In this document: in pieces, positions 1 to 4,929 of the stretch | How positions within the stretch are numbered: position 1 is the stretch's first letter | Layout: each line of letters begins with the position of its first letter | Source of the DNA: UMGS1474 sp050946775 | GTDB lineage: Bacteria; Bacillota; Clostridia; Oscillospirales; Acutalibacteraceae | Assembly (NCBI GenBank): GCA_050946775.1 | Contig: JBMNVL010000121.1 | Coordinates: 1 to 5,358 of the forward strand | Length of the DNA: 5,358 nt | Direction of reading: 5' to 3' | Position numbers and translations under genes: made by a program | Notes under the pieces: generated by a model | What the model was told of the DNA's origin: nothing | What the model saw: only the letters and a program-made list of their open reading frames with translations | Database searches by the model: none

Positions 1-31
1 TTGCTGGCGCAAGGCAAGGACAACAAGCCGA

Positions 32-65
32 AAAGCACCGCATTCGGCCGCTTATCCGGCGCTTT
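32..65 (+). terminator. Possible imperfect terminator of an off-window gene
   Basis: The arms AAAGCACCGCAT (32-43) and ATCCGGCGCTTT (54-65) pair at 10 of 12 positions around a 10-base loop. The foot of the stem ends in TTT, followed by GTCCTT. The U-tract is poor and there are two internal mismatches, so this may be a weak terminator of a gene to the left or a chance fold. Confidence 0.25.
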
Positions 66-92
66 GTCCTTATCGCGGGTCAGCCAAATACT
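64..92 (+). promoter_or_regulatory. Weak candidate promoter for the aldo/keto reductase
   Basis: TTGTCC (64-69) and AATACT (87-92) are separated by 17 bases, and each box has about four consensus matches. Transcription would begin near base 99, inside the Shine-Dalgarno region (AAAGAGGTG, about 96-104), leaving a very short leader. The boxes are weak and this placement is awkward, so the call is tentative. The true promoter may lie outside the window. Confidence 0.2.
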
Positions 93-112
93 ACCAAAGA
101 GGTGTCGCCATT

Positions 113-1246
113 ATGAAATACCGTCCCTTTGGAAACACCGGGGAAGAGATCTCCGCGCTGGGCTTCGGCTGTATGCGTCTGCCCGAGATCGAGCGGGACG
201 GCCAGTGGTCGATCGACGAGGAAAAAGCGATCCCCATGCTCCGCCGGGCGCATGAGCTCGGGGTCAACTATTTCGATTCCGCTCCCTATTACTGCCACCA
301 CAACAGCGAAATCGCCGTGGGCAAGGCGGTCAAGCCCTTCCGCAGCGAGGTAAAGGTCACCACCAAATTCGAGTGCAACGATATCCACAAAACCTCCGAT
401 TACCGGGAATGGCTGGAACGCAGTCTGAAAAAGATGGATACCGATTACATCGACTATTACCATTTCTGGGGACTCAGCCGGGGCAAATTCGACGAGAAGG
501 TCATGCCCCTGAAGCTGCTCGACGAAGCCCGCAAGGCCAAGGAAGAGGGGCTGATCCGGCATATCTCCTTCTCGTTCCATGACGATCCGAAGAACATCAA
601 GTATCTCATCGACAACGCCGAGGCGTACGGCGTGCCGCTGGAGACCATGCTGGTGCAGTACAGTCTGCTCGACCGGGCGCACGAGGAGATGATCGCCTAC
701 GCCGCGTCCAAAGGACTGGGCGTGGTCGCCATGGGCCCGGTGGCGGGCGGACGGCTGTCGGCGCCGACAGAGCTTGGCAAAAAGCTGACCGAAAAGCCCA
801 TCCCCACCTACGAGCTGGCCTTCAAATTCGTGCTGGGCAACCCCAACATCTGCTGCGCCCTGTCGGGAATGCAGACCATGGAGATGGTGGAGCAGAATAC
901 CCGCATCGCCTCCGACGACGCGGTGCTGACCGCCGACGAGCAGCGGCAGCTGGGCGAAGCGTTCAATTCGCTGAAAAAATTCGGCGAGCTGTACTGCACC
1001 GGCTGCAACTATTGCCAGCCCTGCCCGGCCGGGATCAATATTCCCCGCATCTTCAACGCCTACACCTTCCACAACGTCTACGAGCTGTCGGCCCACGCCA
1101 AACGGGAGATCGACGGCTACCGTCACGACGGCGGCAAATTCTTCGATTCCTGTCTCAACTGCGGCCAGTGCGAGCGCAAATGCCCGCAGCATCTGAAGAT
1201 CCGCGAATCCCTGCAAAAGGTCGAGGCCGTGCTCAATACCCTGTAA
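113..1246 (+). CDS. Aldo/keto reductase with C-terminal iron-sulfur cluster domain
   Basis: This 377-residue protein is predicted to be a cytosolic NAD(P)H-linked oxidoreductase of the aldo/keto reductase superfamily, in the group that carries a ferredoxin-like tail (COG1453-type). The N-terminal TIM barrel (about 1-285) starts with the typical MKYRPFGNTG strand. It shows a plausible full catalytic tetrad: D55 and Y60 in NYFDSAPYY, K85 in TTKF, and H117 in YYHFWG. The tail has two cysteine groups, C295/C298/C301/C304 and C347/C350/C353/C357. The second is a classical CxxCxxCxxxCP 4Fe-4S motif, while the first ends CxxCP and may bind a cluster less canonically. The ATG at 113 is preceded by AAAGAGGTG at good spacing. 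The gene appears to be a single unit ending in the hairpin at 1258-1293. The substrate cannot be inferred. The iron-sulfur tail suggests electron exchange with another redox partner and fits an anaerobe. Confidence 0.93.
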   Translation: MKYRPFGNTGEEISALGFGCMRLPEIERDGQWSIDEEKAIPMLRRAHELGVNYFDSAPYYCHHNSEIAVGKAVKPFRSEVKVTTKFECNDIHKTSDYREWLERSLKKMDTDYIDYYHFWGLSRGKFDEKVMPLKLLDEARKAKEEGLIRHISFSFHDDPKNIKYLIDNAEAYGVPLETMLVQYSLLDRAHEEMIAYAASKGLGVVAMGPVAGGRLSAPTELGKKLTEKPIPTYELAFKFVLGNPNICCALSGMQTMEMVEQNTRIASDDAVLTADEQRQLGEAFNSLKKFGELYCTGCNYCQPCPAGINIPRIFNAYTFHNVYELSAHAKREIDGYRHDGGKFFDSCLNCGQCERKCPQHLKIRESLQKVEAVLNTL

Positions 1247-1253
1247 CGTCAAA

Positions 1254-1293
1254 CGCCAAACGGGCGCTGATCCAATCGGATCAGCGCCCGTTT
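1254..1293. repeat. Palindromic 40-base repeat, copy 1
   Basis: This 40-base block is identical to 2216-2255. Similarity stops at both edges: the left neighbours differ beyond CGCC, and on the right this copy continues TTCTG where the other continues GGCGG. The two copies lie in the same orientation, 962 bases apart, and bracket the XRE and SLOG genes. They could be a dispersed terminator family or the ends of an acquired cassette. Confidence 0.85.
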
Positions 1294-1294
1294 T
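1254..1294 (+). terminator. Strong hairpin terminator between convergent genes (repeat copy 1)
   Basis: CGGGCGCTGATCC (1261-1273) and GGATCAGCGCCCG (1278-1290) form a perfect 13-bp stem with an AATC loop. AAA (1258-1260) and TTT (1291-1293) lengthen it to 16 bp, and TTTT follows on the plus strand. It lies 11 bases after the aldo/keto reductase stop and 10 bases beyond the stop of the convergent XRE gene, so it probably terminates both transcripts. The minus-strand side also gives an A-rich start and a TTT foot. Bases 1254-1293 recur exactly at 2216-2255. Confidence 0.85.
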
Positions 1295-1303
1295 CTGCGT
1301 GCG

Positions 1304-1612
1304 TTATTTTTTGATGCGTTTGGCCACGGCGATCAGCGTTTGCAAATCTTCCTCGTCCATATCCCGCGCCAGCGCGTACAGCTCCTGCACCAGATGCGGC
1401 TCTTCGATCTCCTCGTCAAAAAACTGCCGCGGCGTAATGCCGAAGTATTCGCAAATATACAGCAATTCCGATAAAGACGGATAGGCACGCCCGGACGTAA
1501 TGCTTTGAATATAGCCCTTGCTATGGCCCAAATCAAAACTCATTTTGTATTCAGAAACGCCCTTTTTCAAACGCAAGGCAGAAATGCGATTGCGGATAAA
1601 ATCGTTGTCCAT
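1304..1612 (-). CDS. XRE-family helix-turn-helix transcriptional regulator
   Basis: This 102-residue protein has an HTH_3/XRE DNA-binding domain at about residues 5-66. The fold is visible as a first helix (FIRNRISALRLKKG), a second helix around SEYKMSFDLG (20-29), a recognition helix around SKGYIQSI (31-38), then PSLSELLYICEYFGITPRQFF. A short acidic and helical tail (67-102) may aid dimerisation. There is no ligand or peptidase domain, so it is a compact DNA-binding repressor or activator. The ATG at 1610-1612 is preceded by a strong AGGAGG (plus-strand 1621-1626) with 8-base spacing. The gene is divergent from the SLOG gene, and a perfect inverted repeat lies between them, so control of itself and of the SLOG gene is the natural inference. 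It shares its terminator with the aldo/keto reductase. Confidence 0.92.
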   Translation of the reverse strand: MDNDFIRNRISALRLKKGVSEYKMSFDLGHSKGYIQSITSGRAYPSLSELLYICEYFGITPRQFFDEEIEEPHLVQELYALARDMDEEDLQTLIAVAKRIKK

Positions 1613-1620
1613 CGCTCGAT

Positions 1621-1626
1621 CCTCCT
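1621..1626 (-). promoter_or_regulatory. Ribosome binding site of the XRE gene
   Basis: The minus strand reads AGGAGG, a full consensus Shine-Dalgarno, 8 bases before the ATG at 1610-1612. This fixes the start of the regulator and implies efficient translation. Confidence 0.85.
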
Positions 1627-1693
1627 GTTTCTACCTTCTATGTTAATGATTTTTTAGCGATGGGCTACCGATAGAATTTGCGGTTGCTATTGA

Positions 1694-1699
1694 ATTATA
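1694..1699 (-). promoter_or_regulatory. Candidate -10 box for the XRE gene
   Basis: The minus strand reads TATAAT, a perfect -10 box pointing toward the XRE gene. A good -35 is not seen at 16-18 bp spacing (CTTCAT at 17), so this direction would be weaker or activator-dependent. The leader would be about 75 bases. Confidence 0.4.
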
Positions 1700-1718
1700 C
1701 TAATATAAATAGTATAAT
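1694..1718. promoter_or_regulatory. Candidate operator: perfect 9-bp inverted repeat
   Basis: ATTATACTA (1694-1702) and TAGTATAAT (1710-1718) are exact reverse complements with a 7-base spacer, 25 bp in all. Half-site centres are 16 bp apart, suitable for a dimeric HTH protein. The repeat sits between the divergent XRE and SLOG genes and covers the -10 boxes of both directions. Binding there would block both promoters, so it is the likely site of the neighbouring XRE protein. The binding itself is inferred. AT-richness raises the chance of accidental symmetry, but nine exact pairs in this place are notable. Confidence 0.6.
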
Positions 1719-1764
1719 GAAGAACAAACGGATACAAATAATGGCTTTGGGTGTGTGGGCGATC

Positions 1765-2232
1765 ATGGATAAAATGTGCTGCGGGTTCGGGCATCGGGAT
1801 ATGCTGCGGGACGTCTCCGGCGCGCTGGACGAAACGCTGGCACGGCTGATCGGACAGGAGGGGATATACACCTTCCTGACCGGCGGACACGGCGAATTTG
1901 ACGCCGCCTTTGGCGCGGCGGTGCGCCGGGCGAAGGCGCGCGATCCCCGGGTAAGGCTCTGGCTGATCCGCCCGTATTTTTCCAACGAGTTCAACCGGCA
2001 AAGGGAGTACTATATGCAGACGTACGACGATATTCTGGTGCCGGAGGAGCTGGCCGGCGTGCATTATAAGGCGGCCGTCACCCGGTGCAACCGCTGGATG
2101 ATCGACCGCTGTGAGGTGGTCGTGTCAGGGATATGGCGGGATTTCGGCGGCGCTTACCAGGCGGTGCGCTATGCCCGCCGGCGCCGCAAGCGGGTGATCG
2201 ATCTGCTGCCGGCCGCGCCAAACGGGCGCTGA
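1765..2232 (+). CDS. SLOG-domain protein (DUF1273/YpsA-like)
   Basis: This protein of about 155 residues has a SLOG Rossmann-like fold, a superfamily that includes the DprA, YpsA and LOG proteins and binds nucleotides or nucleotide-derived ligands. Motifs in order: CCGFGHRD (5-12); TFLTGGHGEFD (36-46), the glycine-rich loop; YYMQTYDDILVPEE (82-95); GVHYKAAVTRCNRWMIDRC (98-116); and RDFGGAYQAVRYA (125-137), with the GG that usually lines the ligand pocket. The cellular role of this branch is not known, and I assign no reaction. The start is chosen at ATG 1765 because relatives begin just before the CCxFGHR motif. The reading frame is open back to 1678, but the -10 box overlaps an upstream ATG at 1717. 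ATG 1741 is an alternative, and no start has a strong Shine-Dalgarno. The last codons and the TGA lie inside the hairpin repeat at 2216-2259. The gene is probably controlled by the divergent XRE protein. Confidence 0.85.
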   Translation: MDKMCCGFGHRDMLRDVSGALDETLARLIGQEGIYTFLTGGHGEFDAAFGAAVRRAKARDPRVRLWLIRPYFSNEFNRQREYYMQTYDDILVPEELAGVHYKAAVTRCNRWMIDRCEVVVSGIWRDFGGAYQAVRYARRRRKRVIDLLPAAPNGR

Positions 2233-2255
2233 TCCAATCGGATCAGCGCCCGTTT
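2216..2255. repeat. Palindromic 40-base repeat, copy 2
   Basis: This block is identical to 1254-1293. Its palindrome extends four bases further than copy 1 because GGCG follows TTT and pairs with the leading CGCC. It supplies the last four codons (PNGR) and the stop of the SLOG gene. Confidence 0.85.
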
Positions 2256-2259
2256 GGCG
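2216..2259 (+). terminator. Long perfect hairpin overlapping the SLOG stop (repeat copy 2)
   Basis: Bases 2216-2235 and 2240-2259 are perfect 20-bp inverted arms around an AATC loop. The core CGGGCGCTGATCC stem is the same as in copy 1. The SLOG stop TGA (2230-2232) lies inside the left arm. The U-tract is only TTT within the stem (2253-2255), followed by GGCGGTTTG, so termination may be less efficient than at copy 1. The hairpin may also protect the 3' end of the mRNA. It separates the SLOG gene from the SPFH operon promoter. Confidence 0.7.
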
Positions 2260-2286
2260 GTTTGCGGAAAAGCGTTCGCATACATT

Positions 2287-2305
2287 TTGGTTACCGGTTG
2301 GTTAC
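2287..2305. promoter_or_regulatory. Direct repeats upstream of the SPFH operon promoter
   Basis: TTGGTTAC occurs at 2287-2294 and again at 2298-2305, exactly 11 bp apart (one helical turn). A looser match, TTGGTTCA, lies at about 2330-2337, just before the -35 box. Tandem half-sites on one DNA face are typical of response-regulator or activator sites, but the binding protein is unknown and chance is possible. Confidence 0.35.
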
Positions 2306-2344
2306 ATATTTCTCATCGGGGCGGCCTGTTTGGTTCATTTTTGC

Positions 2345-2373
2345 TTGACGAACGCCTGACTTTTCTATATAAT
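2345..2373 (+). promoter_or_regulatory. Sigma-A-type promoter of the SPFH operon
   Basis: TTGACG (2345-2350) and TATAAT (2368-2373) are separated by exactly 17 bases, a near-consensus housekeeping promoter. Transcription should begin near 2380, giving a leader of about 73 bases before the ATG at 2453. The corresponding Bacillus operon is driven by the envelope-stress factor sigma-W, and I see no ECF-type promoter here, so regulation probably differs. Confidence 0.8.
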
Positions 2374-2452
2374 ATAGGCAATAGTACCAGTTGTGGCTGA
2401 ACAAAGCGGCCGGGCGGGTACGATTGCAAAAAACGGAAGGGAGATTGGACGT

Positions 2453-3796
2453 ATGGGTCTTATCAAAGCTGGAATCGGTGCCCTGGGCGGCACCCTCGCC
2501 GATCAGTGGAAGGAGTTTTTCTACTGTGAGGCGCTGGACAAAAACGTGTTGATGACCAAAGGGGTCAAGCGGGTCGGCGGCCGTTCCTCCAACACCAAGG
2601 GGAACGACAACATCATTTCCAACGGCTCGGGTATCGCTGTGGCCGACGGGCAGTGCATGATCATCGTGGAGCAGGGCAAGGTGGTGGAGGTTTGCGCCGA
2701 GCCGGGCGAATTCACCTACGACACCTCCTCCGAGCCGAGCATCTTCTCCGGCCCGCTGGGCAAGAGCATCCTCGATACCTTCAAGACCATCGGCAAGCGC
2801 TTTACCTACGGCGGCGATACCGGCAAGGATCAGCGGGTGTACTATTTCAACCTCAAGGAGCTGATCGACAACAAATTCGGCACCCCCAATCCCATCCCCT
2901 TCCGGGTGGTGGATTCCAAGATCGGGCTGGACGTCGACGTGTCGGTGCGCTGCTCGGGCGTCTACTCCTATAAGATCGCCGATCCGATCCTGTTTTACAC
3001 CAACGTCTGCGGCAACGTCTCGCAGGAATATACCCGCGACGAGCTGGACGGCCAGCTGAAGACCGAGTTCATCAGCGCTCTGCAGCCGGCCTTCGGCAAG
3101 CTGTCGGATCTCGAGCTGCGTCCCAACCAGATCGTCTCCCACAACACCGAGCTGGAAGCGGCGATGAACGAGGTTCTCTCCGCCAAATGGGGCGAACTGC
3201 GCGGCCTTAAGGTGGTATCGGTGGCGCTGGGCTCGGTCACCCTGCCCGACGAGGACGCCGAGATGATCAAACAGCTCCAGCGCACCGCGGTGATGAAGGA
3301 TCCCACCATGGCGGCGGCGACCATCGTCGGCGCCCAGGCGGACGCCATGCGGGCCGCGGCGGCCAACGAGGGCGGCGCGATGAACGGCTTTATCGGCATG
3401 GGTATGGCGATGAATGCCGCCGGCGCGGCCGGCGCGCAAAATCTGTTCGCCATGGGGCAGCAGCAACAGGCGCAGCAGCCTCAGCCGCCCGTCCAGCCTC
3501 AGCAGCCGGCGGCACCCGCGGCCGGCGGATGGGTCTGCCCGACCTGCGGCAAGACCGCCAGCGGCAAATTCTGCCCCGAGTGCGGCACCGCCAAGCCGGC
3601 GGACGACGGCTGGACCTGCCCGACCTGCGGCCAGGTGAACAAGGGCAAATTCTGCCCCAACTGCGGCGCCAAAAAGCCGGCCGGCGCGCTGCTGTACAAA
3701 TGCAACAAATGCGGCTGGGAGCCGGAGGATCCGGCGCATCCGCCGAAATTCTGCCCCGAGTGCGGCGACCCGTTTGACGACAACGACGCGAAATAA
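2453..3796 (+). CDS. SPFH-domain protein with three C-terminal zinc ribbons (YdjI-like)
   Basis: This 447-residue protein resembles YdjI of the Bacillus subtilis pspA-ydjGHI operon. SPFH (stomatin/prohibitin/flotillin) proteins oligomerise at membranes and scaffold other proteins. The SPFH region spans about 20-275, beginning GLIKAGIGALGGTLADQWKE, with a helical alanine- and methionine-rich segment at about 265-335. A Gln/Pro/Ala linker (335-357) leads to three zinc ribbons: C362/C365/C374/C377, C389/C392/C401/C404 and C417/C420/C434/C437. The first two are near-identical 27-residue repeats. The extra ribbons make it longer than the roughly 320-residue Bacillus protein. There is no obvious signal peptide or hydrophobic anchor. 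The ATG at 2453 is preceded by GGAAGGGAG at 9-base spacing. An in-frame GTG at 2393 would add 20 untypical residues and lacks a good site, so it is rejected. It is the first gene of the operon, and the zinc-ribbon gene starts 33 bases downstream. Confidence 0.9.
   Translation: MGLIKAGIGALGGTLADQWKEFFYCEALDKNVLMTKGVKRVGGRSSNTKGNDNIISNGSGIAVADGQCMIIVEQGKVVEVCAEPGEFTYDTSSEPSIFSGPLGKSILDTFKTIGKRFTYGGDTGKDQRVYYFNLKELIDNKFGTPNPIPFRVVDSKIGLDVDVSVRCSGVYSYKIADPILFYTNVCGNVSQEYTRDELDGQLKTEFISALQPAFGKLSDLELRPNQIVSHNTELEAAMNEVLSAKWGELRGLKVVSVALGSVTLPDEDAEMIKQLQRTAVMKDPTMAAATIVGAQADAMRAAAANEGGAMNGFIGMGMAMNAAGAAGAQNLFAMGQQQQAQQPQPPVQPQQPAAPAAGGWVCPTCGKTASGKFCPECGTAKPADDGWTCPTCGQVNKGKFCPNCGAKKPAGALLYKCNKCGWEPEDPAHPPKFCPECGDPFDDNDAK
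3527..3688 (+). repeat. Tandem 81-base repeat encoding duplicated zinc ribbons
   Basis: Two adjacent 81-base units (3527-3607 and 3608-3688) encode the pattern GWxCPTCGxxxxGKFCPxCGxxKPA twice. Much of the DNA is also identical, for example TGCCCGACCTGCGGC and GGCAAATTCTGCCCC in both units. This points to a fairly recent internal duplication or ongoing gene conversion. The third ribbon (C417-C437) is divergent. Confidence 0.75.
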
Positions 3797-3812
3797 CGGC
3801 CCGTTCGCCCCC

Positions 3813-3832
3813 AAAAGGAGTTGAGGTGTTTG
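3813..3832 (+). promoter_or_regulatory. Ribosome binding site that fixes a TTG start
   Basis: AAAAGGAG (3813-3820) is the only good Shine-Dalgarno here. A TTG at 3821 abuts it directly and cannot be used efficiently, whereas the in-frame TTG at 3830 lies 9 bases away. Starting there gives MAELKEYKCPCCGG, the usual N-terminus of this family. Confidence 0.75.
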
Positions 3833-4915
3833 GCGGAATTAAAAGAATATAAATGCCCTTGCTGCGGCGGCGCCATTGCGTTTGACAGCACCCTGCAGAA
3901 AATGAAGTGTCCGTATTGCGACACCGAATTTGAAATGGAGGCGCTCAAGGGCTACGATCTGGATCTGTCGCAGGAGGGAAGCGATTCTCTCGAGTGGCAG
4001 ACCCAGCCCGGCGTCGAATGGGCGCAGGGCGAAACCGACGGGCTGCGCAGCTACGTTTGCCATTCCTGCGGCGGTGAGATCGTGGGCGACGCCAATATGG
4101 CGGCCACGTCCTGCCCCTTCTGCGGCAACCCGGTGGTGGTCACTGGCAACGTTGCCGGCGGGCTCAAGCCCGATCTGGTGATCCCCTTCCAGCTGGACAA
4201 GGCGGCCGCCAAGGCGGGATTGATGCAGCATCTCAAGGGCAAGCGGTTGCTGCCCAAGGTGTTCAAGGATCAAAACCACATCGACGAGATCAAGGGCGTC
4301 TACGTGCCGTTTTGGCTGTTTGACGCCGATGCTGACGCCGATATCCGCTACCGCGCCACCCGGGTGCGCACCTGGAGCGACAGCAAGTACGATTATACCG
4401 AGACCAGCTTTTTCTCTGTCGTCCGGGCGGGCACGCTGGGATTTGAAGCGGTGCCGGTGGACGGCTCGTCCAAAATGCCGGACGATCTGATGGAATCCAT
4501 CGAGCCCTTCGATCTGTCCCAGGCGGTGGATTTCCAGACCGCCTATCTGGCGGGATATCTCGCCGATAAATACGACGTAACGGCCGACGACAGCGTGGAA
4601 CGGGCCAACCAGCGGGTGCGCCAAAGCACCGAGCAGGTGTTTGCCGACACGGTGCAGGGCTTCACCACCGTGACGCCCGAGGGCGGCAGCGTGCGGCTGC
4701 AAAACGGCCGGGCACGGTACGCGCTGTACCCGGTGTGGATGCTCAACACCACCTGGAACGGCAACCGCTACACCTTTGCCATGAACGGTCAGACCGGGAA
4801 ATTCGTCGGCGATCTGCCGATGGACAAGGGCGCGTTCTGGCGGTGGTTCGGTCTTCTCGCCGGGATCGGCGCGGCAGCGGCGGCAGCCGTCGGCTGGCTG
4901 ATCCAGCTGTTGTAA
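3830..4915 (+). CDS. Zinc-ribbon protein with C-terminal membrane anchor (YdjG-like)
   Basis: This 361-residue protein resembles YdjG of Bacillus and is often labelled TFIIB-type zinc ribbon or, misleadingly, primosomal/replication protein. Two zinc ribbons lie at the N-terminus: C9/C12 with C27/C30, and C77/C80 with C95/C98. They are followed by a conserved middle region (about 110-325) with LVIPFQLDKAAAKAG, GVYVPFWLFDADAD and YALYPVWMLNT motifs. No helicase or nuclease motif is present. A single hydrophobic helix at about 338-360 ends the protein, so it is probably tail-anchored with the ribbons in the cytoplasm. The start is TTG 3830, chosen from ribosome-site spacing. It lies 33 bases after the SPFH gene and 14 before the TPM gene, with no promoter or terminator between, so they are co-transcribed. 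Its likely role is as a membrane partner of the SPFH and TPM proteins. The biochemical activity is unknown. Confidence 0.88.
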   Translation: MAELKEYKCPCCGGAIAFDSTLQKMKCPYCDTEFEMEALKGYDLDLSQEGSDSLEWQTQPGVEWAQGETDGLRSYVCHSCGGEIVGDANMAATSCPFCGNPVVVTGNVAGGLKPDLVIPFQLDKAAAKAGLMQHLKGKRLLPKVFKDQNHIDEIKGVYVPFWLFDADADADIRYRATRVRTWSDSKYDYTETSFFSVVRAGTLGFEAVPVDGSSKMPDDLMESIEPFDLSQAVDFQTAYLAGYLADKYDVTADDSVERANQRVRQSTEQVFADTVQGFTTVTPEGGSVRLQNGRARYALYPVWMLNTTWNGNRYTFAMNGQTGKFVGDLPMDKGAFWRWFGLLAGIGAAAAAAVGWLIQLL

Positions 4916-4929
4916 GGGGGTGCGGTGTG

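Larger units (their letters stand above)
1..112. other. Upstream stretch with no confident gene
   Basis: No gene can be supported here. Plus-strand frame 1 is open from base 1 and has G/C-rich third positions over roughly the first 28 codons, so it might be the tail of a gene entering from the left. However, it has no stop before running about 140 bases into the aldo/keto reductase, which makes a real gene end unlikely. Frame 3 is open to a TGA at 114-116 that overlaps the next ATG, but its third positions are not biased like those of the real genes. An imperfect hairpin at 32-65 suggests the stretch is intergenic. Confidence 0.4.
1690..1718 (+). promoter_or_regulatory. Promoter for the SLOG gene
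   Basis: TTGAAT (1690-1695), a 17-base spacer and a perfect TATAAT (1713-1718) form a sigma-A-type promoter. Transcription would start near 1725. This argues against any start of the SLOG gene before that point and favours the ATGs at 1741 or 1765. Confidence 0.65.

Noticed and set aside
3..116. Tail of an upstream gene overlapping the reductase start by ATGA
   Set aside because: The frame lacks the G/C third-position bias of the real genes, and its peptide is not recognisable.
80..1252. A 390-codon open frame on the minus strand opposite the aldo/keto reductase
   Set aside because: This is the same antisense shadow effect. The plus strand has an unmistakable reductase with catalytic and cysteine motifs.
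1678..1764. Longer N-terminus for the SLOG protein from TTG 1678 or ATG 1717
   Set aside because: These codons lie upstream of or within the -35/-10 promoter and the inverted repeat, and relatives begin next to the CCxFGHR motif.
1254..2259. CRISPR array or insertion sequence
   Set aside because: There are only two repeat copies, 962 bases apart, with ordinary genes between. There is no transposase, and I see no target-site duplication at the repeat edges.
2393..2452. GTG start at 2393 for the SPFH protein
   Set aside because: It lies about 13 bases after the predicted transcription start without a good ribosome site. The ATG at 2453 has a strong site and gives the family's usual N-terminus.
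2291..3814. A 507-codon open frame on the minus strand opposite the SPFH gene
   Set aside because: It is a shadow of a GC-rich gene: the strongly biased codons of the sense strand avoid antisense stops. The product is low-complexity (Arg, Gly, Ala, His rich) with no family pattern, whereas the plus strand has domains, a promoter and a ribosome site.
3839..4702. A 287-codon open frame on the minus strand opposite the zinc-ribbon gene
   Set aside because: It is a shadow frame with no recognisable domain. The sense frame has paired CxxC motifs and a membrane helix.
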